From Clytia hemisphaerica (lineage: Eukaryota; Cnidaria; Hydrozoa; Leptothecata; Clytiidae): a DNA stretch of 64,000 bases. Made by a program: the position numbers and the translations under genes. Shown here in pieces: positions 57,837-64,000 of the stretch. Every line of letters begins with the position of its first letter. The first letter of the stretch is position 1. The DNA is taken from assembly GCA_902728285.1 (NCBI GenBank), contig CACVBU010000262.1, forward strand, positions 310,001-374,000, written 5' to 3'. The notes below the pieces were generated by a model that worked only from the letters and a program-made list of their open reading frames with translations, ran no database searches and was not told where the DNA came from.

Positions 57837-60800
57837 TTTCTTGTCCTAACTTTTTAAGTTTTTTTGTCAATTATTTTAAAAATTATGTTTTCCAATACAT
57901 GGATGGAATGAGTATGTATATTGGTATTGTTATTATTTTGTGCAAAATTTTGATGAAAGCTATTTACCATTGATGTAGAATTTTCTTCCAGCGTTTAAAC
58001 CTCATTTTTAAATGGTCATTATTCAAAAGCTCTTATAAATCGGTGAAAAGGGCTTGGTAAGGTTTCAACTTTTCGACTTTTTGACCTGTGTTATTTTAAA
58101 AGTCCTTTTCACTTTTGATAGAGTTTGTTTTAGAATGTGATTTTTGTGCTCGTTGAAAAGATAATCATGAGTGAGGTATTATCGTACAAATTTGAAAATG
58201 AGGATGAAAAATTAAGAAGAACGAATCAACTTGTTAAATTCTTCAATTCGTTTGTTTAAAAGCAATTTATATAACCAAATTCGCTCGAAATTTAATATTT
58301 CTATAGCTCACTACGTACGTTTGCTTGTTTTTGGGTTTGTGTGAATCAATTCTTTATTTTCAGTATAAAATAAAAATATTTGTTGGAATATAACAGTGAT
58401 AGAGTTATGGAGAAGAACTGGCTGACCTTCCTTACAAAACCATGGTTTATACAACTCATTTTGTGAAGAAGGTATACTTTTTTAAATTATCTCTTTCAGT
58501 CTGTTTCAGATAATATCTCTAAATGGGGATAGGGAATGGAAAAAGACGAGCATTAATTCTTAGATTGTTCTTAACACAAAGGAAAATCTTGGAGGCATTC
58601 TTTATCGCTACTAAAGGACCTAGTTTGAATAACCAAATAGACACTCGTAGCCTTATGCTTTTGTCAGAAATGGAGTCACGTGAGACTTAATGATATTTAT
58701 AGCTTTTAATAATTCCCTATACTGTAATATATTTTATTGCCACTTAAAATTTTTATTGCTTTTAATTACTCACATTTTTTCCAATTTTTTCAATAAATTT
58801 GTTACTTTCTTTTTACTTGTATGATAACTGATGATGGCGTAAGCCGAAAAGCTTTTTATCCAATTTTCAAATATATTTTATACTTCATACAAGCAAGATC
58901 GACCCTATGGCTTTTACATATCCTTTCATTTGCAACATTGACCTTGAATTCTGTCACACCATCATCGATTACATTTGAATTCTGTTTGAAAAACAATAGT
59001 CATTAAAAATAGACATTGTCCTGAATAAAATCCTTTTCATCAATTTCAATCCATTCATAATATTGGCTTGTTTGTATGGATTTTTTTATAAATTAAGGAT
59101 CAGACACATTCCATTTTTAGTAATAGTTAGTATTTAGTTCTTTTCCCTCTTTTTATTCAATCATTCATCGTGTTTATTTCGTTGGGTTGGACAACATCAT
59201 GGAATACTTATTTGGTATACGACTTAAAAGTCTAGACTATGAGTTTTGCAGGTGGAAGGAATTTTTAAAAAAATGAAGACTTTTTTTATCGAAAAAAATC
59301 TACATTGTTTTTTTTCTGAAGAAAGTGAAGATTGAAGTGTCAAGTTGTCTAAAATCTGCCTCATCAACTCCTTCTTAAACTTTGGAAATCAATATTTTTC
59401 TCACACTCAAAAAATATTCTCGTCTGAAGTTTTCTTCTACTTTGTGTGAAGAAATTTCATTTATATTATGGAATTTTGGATTTCTTTTCACGAAGGTTAT
59501 CGATCACAGCATGTTTCTCCTCTAAATGAACGATCAGGAAGAAATCTTAACGAAACTGAACTCCATTTTTTTTCTTCCAAAAAGTAGTGAATTTTCTTCA
59601 CTATTTCTCCTCAGAAGAAAAATGTCGAGATCTGTAAGGGTTTAACTTTTGTGTTTTCTCGTGTGAATGGAATTCTCAAAAGGGATAAATAGTTCGGTGT
59701 TATAATAAGTTGCGAAGAAAATTTTGGAGTTTTTGTATCTAGTTTATTTAGTACTCGGTTTCAAGCCTGAATCAAAAATACATGTAGGTTAAAAGGTATC
59801 ACCATCATATCACACTGGGATTAGGATGGGTCAATCTTTTTAATGAACCAATTTTATTAAGTTTACAAATCACTTACGTCCAATTAAACACCGTAGGATC
59901 AAACATAACCCTCAGCGAGAAAAAACCTCAGGACCTTTTTTTAAAACTAAAAATGAGAATTCTTTTTCATAAAATTTTTCTAAATCAAAATGATCGTACT
60001 GTTTTTGTCCCCTTTTGCTTTTCTCTCAGTGTTACACTAATATATTTTACAGAGAATTTCATGTCTATTATTCACGCTTGTGAAAGATCTCTTTCATCTC
60101 AGAAGGTCTTTGAATATCAGTTTCTTCTTTCTAGCTGGTTTCTAGTGTTTTCATTTGGCATGGTTTTCTTATATTTTGTTACATTCCCTCATAATGAAAT
60201 AAAGGACAATATCTTTTCTATAACCTGTTTTGATCTGAGGGTTTGCGCTTTCCAAGTACCCATAATCCCTTTTCAAAATATTTTCCTTCTTCAATTTCAA
60301 TCAGTTATGTTTTCGTGGTTATTATTTTATTCGACGGGTTTTGATGAGATCAAAATAATGGAAACATCGATACAATATATGAGCACTTAAAATTTTGCTG
60401 AAACACTTATTTAGGACTGACTGATCGAGAATTGTTACACCTCTGTGTCTCTGAGACCCTACGAGTATAAAATCAAGGAGTAGCAACCTCGTCCCCGACG
60501 TTGGGAGCTTGGTCTCAATGAAAATGAAAAGTTTCTTTTTTATATGGGATGTTATTTCAAATTCTATGGCTGATAGGTTTAGAATTCGATCGTTATTTTC
60601 GATTTAGCCAGTTGGGGGAGGGGGGTTATGTGAACTGTGTAATGTGAGGTCATTTGGTATTTATTACATCTACTCCATGACTTTAGATAGTATTTGTTCA
60701 GAAATGAAAGTAATGGTTTATGTTAAGTTTTACGATATTCTTTGAATGTATATTTATTTGGAGTGTATTGTCGCTGTTTTCCGTGTGAGCAGTCTGCGAA

Positions 60801-62702
60801 TGAGCATAAGAGTTCTTCGGGATTCAGCTTTACTCAATGAACAATATGGAGATCCGGGGGTTACCCAGGCGAGTCTAGGGTTTGGATGTCTGCCACTTAT
60901 AGTTTGGGTGTTTTTTCTTTTGAATGTTATCGGAGTTGTTAAAATCAAGAGTCAAATCTCAGTTCAGTTCAGCTGCTCTTTTGGCTGTAATAATTTTTTA
61001 TTATAATAAGTATACGGGTCCTGGAAGAGAGTTTTCCGTTATTTTTCTTTATTTCTGACCCTCAAGGCTACCAGAAGTCAGGTGTCTCGGGAAAAATAGT
61101 GGAAATCTTTGGGAGAAGTCAATGGAAACGACGGTCGGGTGGCACAAACTTATTACCCTGCATAGTTAGAACTCTTACCCAGGGCAGAGATGAGGTTGAG
61201 AATTTAAACAAGAAGCCGAAGTGGTATGAAGGCCCAGCGGTATACACGTTTTTTTATAAGAACATCCAAAATTTTTAAGCCTTCGGATATTCTTAATTTT
61301 TTAAGTTTTAAGCCTAAAAATGTTCTTAAAACTGTTCTTATTTTTGTCTAACTTCTGTTAGAGCAAAAGAATCAAGATTTTCGGGCAAAAAATTGCAATT
61401 TTTCCTAGATTTGCTGAATATTCCACCTATTTATCGAAAGTCCATCCTTTCAGTGCATTTCTGCTATTTTGAAAGACATACCCCTAACCGCCCGTCGGTC
61501 AATTTACCTGACCTGAATAAATTTTGCTCCATTGTGCCAGGGACAAAATCAGTTTAGCGTATTGGGTATTTCTCTCACTTTTTGTCCCATAAAACAAAAA
61601 AAAGAAACCATGGGACACGCACTTCTTTTTCTTGTGTTGGTGGGAGAGAGCATGTTGCATTGCACCAACGCGAAAAAAACTTCTCGTGTCCCCAAGCCTT
61701 TACGGACAGTTACATGCTAATGAAAGGCCCAAATGTTAGATCAAATAATGCACTGGCGCGTGTAAAAAAAGCAACGTAATGGCTTTTTCAATTATATCTG
61801 ATTATATGCACACTTTCGCTTTTTGTATTCGAAATAGCGCTTCCTCGTTAACCGCAATTAAACTGACTTTTAATTTGAATTATCCCTTATAAAAAGGTTG
61901 TTATGTTTTTTATAAGCACAAACTTTTCATCTTCAGGGCTACAGATTATCGAAAAAATATAGATGTAATCTCAATTTAAAATCCTTAGACTCTTTATCTG
62001 TAGCCTGTTAAATGACTTAAAGGTGTTTAAGGTATTTTTGAAACAAGAAGTTTACAGGGGCTTATCTTAATGGTTTTTCAATTGATTTGTGCTTATAATA
62101 AACTGTCCATGTCGACATGGTAATAAAAAGTGAATTGTTTAAATTCTGGTTTGTTATGATTGAACTCTGATGGTGTTTCCTTACAGAACGATACTATGAT
62201 GTGATGTCTTGTGATGAGAAGTTTGTTGTTGTTTTATGTACTTACTTATCAGTAGCTGGCTGGCTGTGATTTGTTGATACTTGTACATTTTATGGTGGTG
62301 CCTGTAGATTTTAGGCTAGTTTCTGCTCCGCATTTAACCTCATAATTATCGTGAATCTAGAAGTTTTTGAATATTTCCAACGGAAAAGGGTTTCATTCAG
62401 CCTTGGGCCATGTCCTTTTGTTCGTAGACTTATCCTTGTATGTCCGCATCATTTAATCATCAATGTATGGGTATGTGGTCTAGAAACTATCTGTGTTAAT
62501 GGGCCATAGCCTAGAAGCTTGTAATTCTAAACTCACTTTGCTTAGTTAAATAGCTCATTACCGAGTAGGCTTTTGCTCATCCTCTAGCGGAAAAAGTTTC
62601 TCAAAGTTTCTTATCTATAGAGACTAATTATCCAGTCAACTTTCTACCGGAGCATGAATTGAGTCTGTTCGGATTGTGTTGTAGCTATGAAAATTCTAAC
62701 TA
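57837..62702. other. Long AT-rich spacer
   Basis: No gene recognised. The longest frame (59953-60390 plus, 145 codons) is Phe/Ile/Ser-rich and typical of translated AT-rich DNA. A partial copy of the family E element is at 61540-61707, and a fragment resembling the CACGTTTTTT element end is near 61245. Short blocks like family A occur near 60440-60510 (CACCTCTGTGTCTCTGAGAC). Confidence 0.4.
61540..61707. mobile_element. Partial copy of family E MITE
   Basis: ATGTTGCATTGCACCAACGC and CTTCTCGTGTCCCCAAGCC match the right part of 40142-40356. The left terminal repeat is not found. ATGGGACACGCACTTCTTTT resembles the interior of the other copy. Confidence 0.55.
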
Positions 62703-62882
62703 CAGCTGCCTCTATTTAATTCTATTATTCAAGGGACCTAAGATTATCTTCGAATTATGGGAAGATTCGAATTACAGAGAGTATTATTACCACTTTCCTC
62801 CCCCACCTGAACGTACTTATATTTTAGATCGAATTACAGAAGGATTCGAATAATGTAAGTTTGAATTAGAGAGAGTTGATTG
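62703..62882. mobile_element. Possible second pogo-like MITE
   Basis: CAGCTGCCTCTATTTAATTC at 62703 and, inverted, GAATTAGAGAGAGTTGATTG ending at 62882 form diverged terminal repeats with TA at each side. The interior has several TTCGAATTA blocks like those at 21408-21569. The two elements may belong to one family. Confidence 0.4.
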
Positions 62883-64000
62883 TATGCGTGTTTGCCGCAA
62901 ACTCGAGAGTAGCCTGGAGATCCATGCTATGATTTCTTATTCTATAAACTGATGGCGAAATATATAGCATGGTATGGGCTGACAGTTTGAATTTCCCATA
63001 TCCCAATGACGGTTGAAAACACAGCCAATCAAATCCTGTTATTGTTTCACTGGTCACACTTTCTTAAAGAAAGCGCAAGCTCCGAAATTTGGTTTTTATT
63101 TTAGTAAGTGAGGACAGCGCTAAATTCGATTTTCCCGCTGTAATTTTTTTGAGTCCAAAATCGGACTCACAGCTCTGACCCGTCAAGTATTCATCAGATT
63201 TAAAAAAAATACGCAGACGGGTTCCTGTCTAACTCGAGAGTTGACTGATCTAGTTCTCATATGGATGGTCCCAACGGTTAGTAGAAGTTAGCACACGTTG
63301 ACTTTGTACGAACTACAAATATATATAAGTAGATAAAATAGTTCGAATCGTAAACACGCAGAATGTCAACAAAATAAATTCATTTCTTATTTTATGCACC
63401 ATTTTATATCGTACGATAATAGATGTCTAGTGTAACCCGGGTGATGGAAATAACTATCGATGCTTTTAGGAGAGGCATGTTATATGAGCTATTATGTGCC
63501 AATATTTTTGCATGTTTAAGCTGATTAGAATTTTAAAGAGGTTTTTAAAGTAACTCTAGGGAGTTAACCTGGCATTTTTAAAGTGGTACTCAGCAGCTTA
63601 CGGGAAGTAATTGTATTTTCTTATAACAAGTACAAAGTACAAAGTATGTAACACCAATATCAATGTATAACACAGTAACATATAATTGGGTTAACGTTAC
63701 AGCGTTTTCTCTCTTCTTATGACTGTGATTTGTTTTCATATTTTTCATTATCATCTTTTCAAGCCAACAGTATGCTACAGAGCTAATCACGCAAGGTCTT
63801 TCTTCTCGATAACTGTCGTAACGTTTAATAAAGTACGGGAGACTTTGCACGTCGTTCCCTCTAAAATCGAAAAACGGCTAAAATTGTATTAGGTACTCCC
63901 CCGATCTAATTACCCAGCATGCCTAGTACTTGGTAAGCTTAAACCAAGGGCCCGGTTTAAAATTTCATGTCACCTTTTTTATCGCAGAAAATTTAAACTG
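62883..64000. other. Right edge spacer
   Basis: Nothing recognised. The frames on both strands are short and without domain-like composition. Confidence 0.35.

Noticed and set aside
59953..60390. 145-codon plus-strand frame rich in Phe, Ile and Ser
   Set aside because: No domain, no start context and no splice partners; hydrophobic composition is expected from T-rich DNA.
60746..61006. 86-codon plus frame with an ordinary-looking middle
   Set aside because: Too short, with no homology recognised and no splice context.

Overview
This is a 64 kb piece of an AT-rich invertebrate animal nuclear genome. Coding regions are split by canonical GT-AG introns. The protein-coding genes are housekeeping metazoan genes (GPD2, FBXO11, an essential myosin light chain, a C11orf68/BLES03 homolog and NDUFA12). 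The space between and inside them is packed with short non-autonomous DNA transposons. I could not place the phylum from sequence alone.

Layout. 1-12.6 kb holds one possible first exon of an unknown minus-strand gene (1425-1640), then a dense field of terminal-inverted-repeat (TIR) elements, hairpins and a tRNA-derived repeat, ending in a decayed LINE reverse-transcriptase fragment (about 12.1-12.56 kb). 12.6-23.3 kb is a complete 15-exon GPD2 gene on the plus strand (mitochondrial FAD glycerol-3-phosphate dehydrogenase, 706 residues as assembled). An uncharacterised intronless 253-codon ORF lies antisense inside its third intron. 23.3-29.3 kb is intergenic. It contains a striking 1.44 kb fold-back element with homopurine/homopyrimidine arms and a GTTACAAGG minisatellite. 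29.36-37.8 kb is a 13-exon FBXO11 gene on the plus strand (F-box, right-handed beta-helix repeats, UBR-type zinc finger). 37.8-42.8 kb is intergenic with an exact 266-bp tandem duplication and two TIR elements. 42.85-43.31 kb is a myosin essential light chain on the minus strand. 44-55 kb is repeat-rich and has no recognisable host gene. It holds a 2.94 kb DNA transposon with perfect 25-bp TIRs, a 4-bp target duplication, nine copies of a 15-bp motif and a broken ORF. 55.29-56.29 kb is the C11orf68 homolog and 57.43-57.84 kb is an intronless NDUFA12, both on the plus strand. 57.8-64 kb shows only repeats and AT-rich spacer.

Function. GPD2 and NDUFA12 both act at the inner mitochondrial membrane and feed electrons to ubiquinone (the glycerophosphate shuttle and complex I). 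FBXO11 is a substrate receptor of an SCF ubiquitin ligase. The myosin light chain supports the myosin lever arm. There is no operon logic here and I see no functional reason for the gene order.

The most interesting material is the mobile fraction: at least 15 distinct TIR or hairpin families, several with copies elsewhere in the window. The best candidates for something undescribed are the 49.1-52.0 kb transposon, the 24.7-26.1 kb fold-back element, and the TIR element at 45.7-46.2 kb that carries a tRNA-like core. All coordinates were read by eye; exon joins were checked for reading-frame continuity and total length divisible by three.
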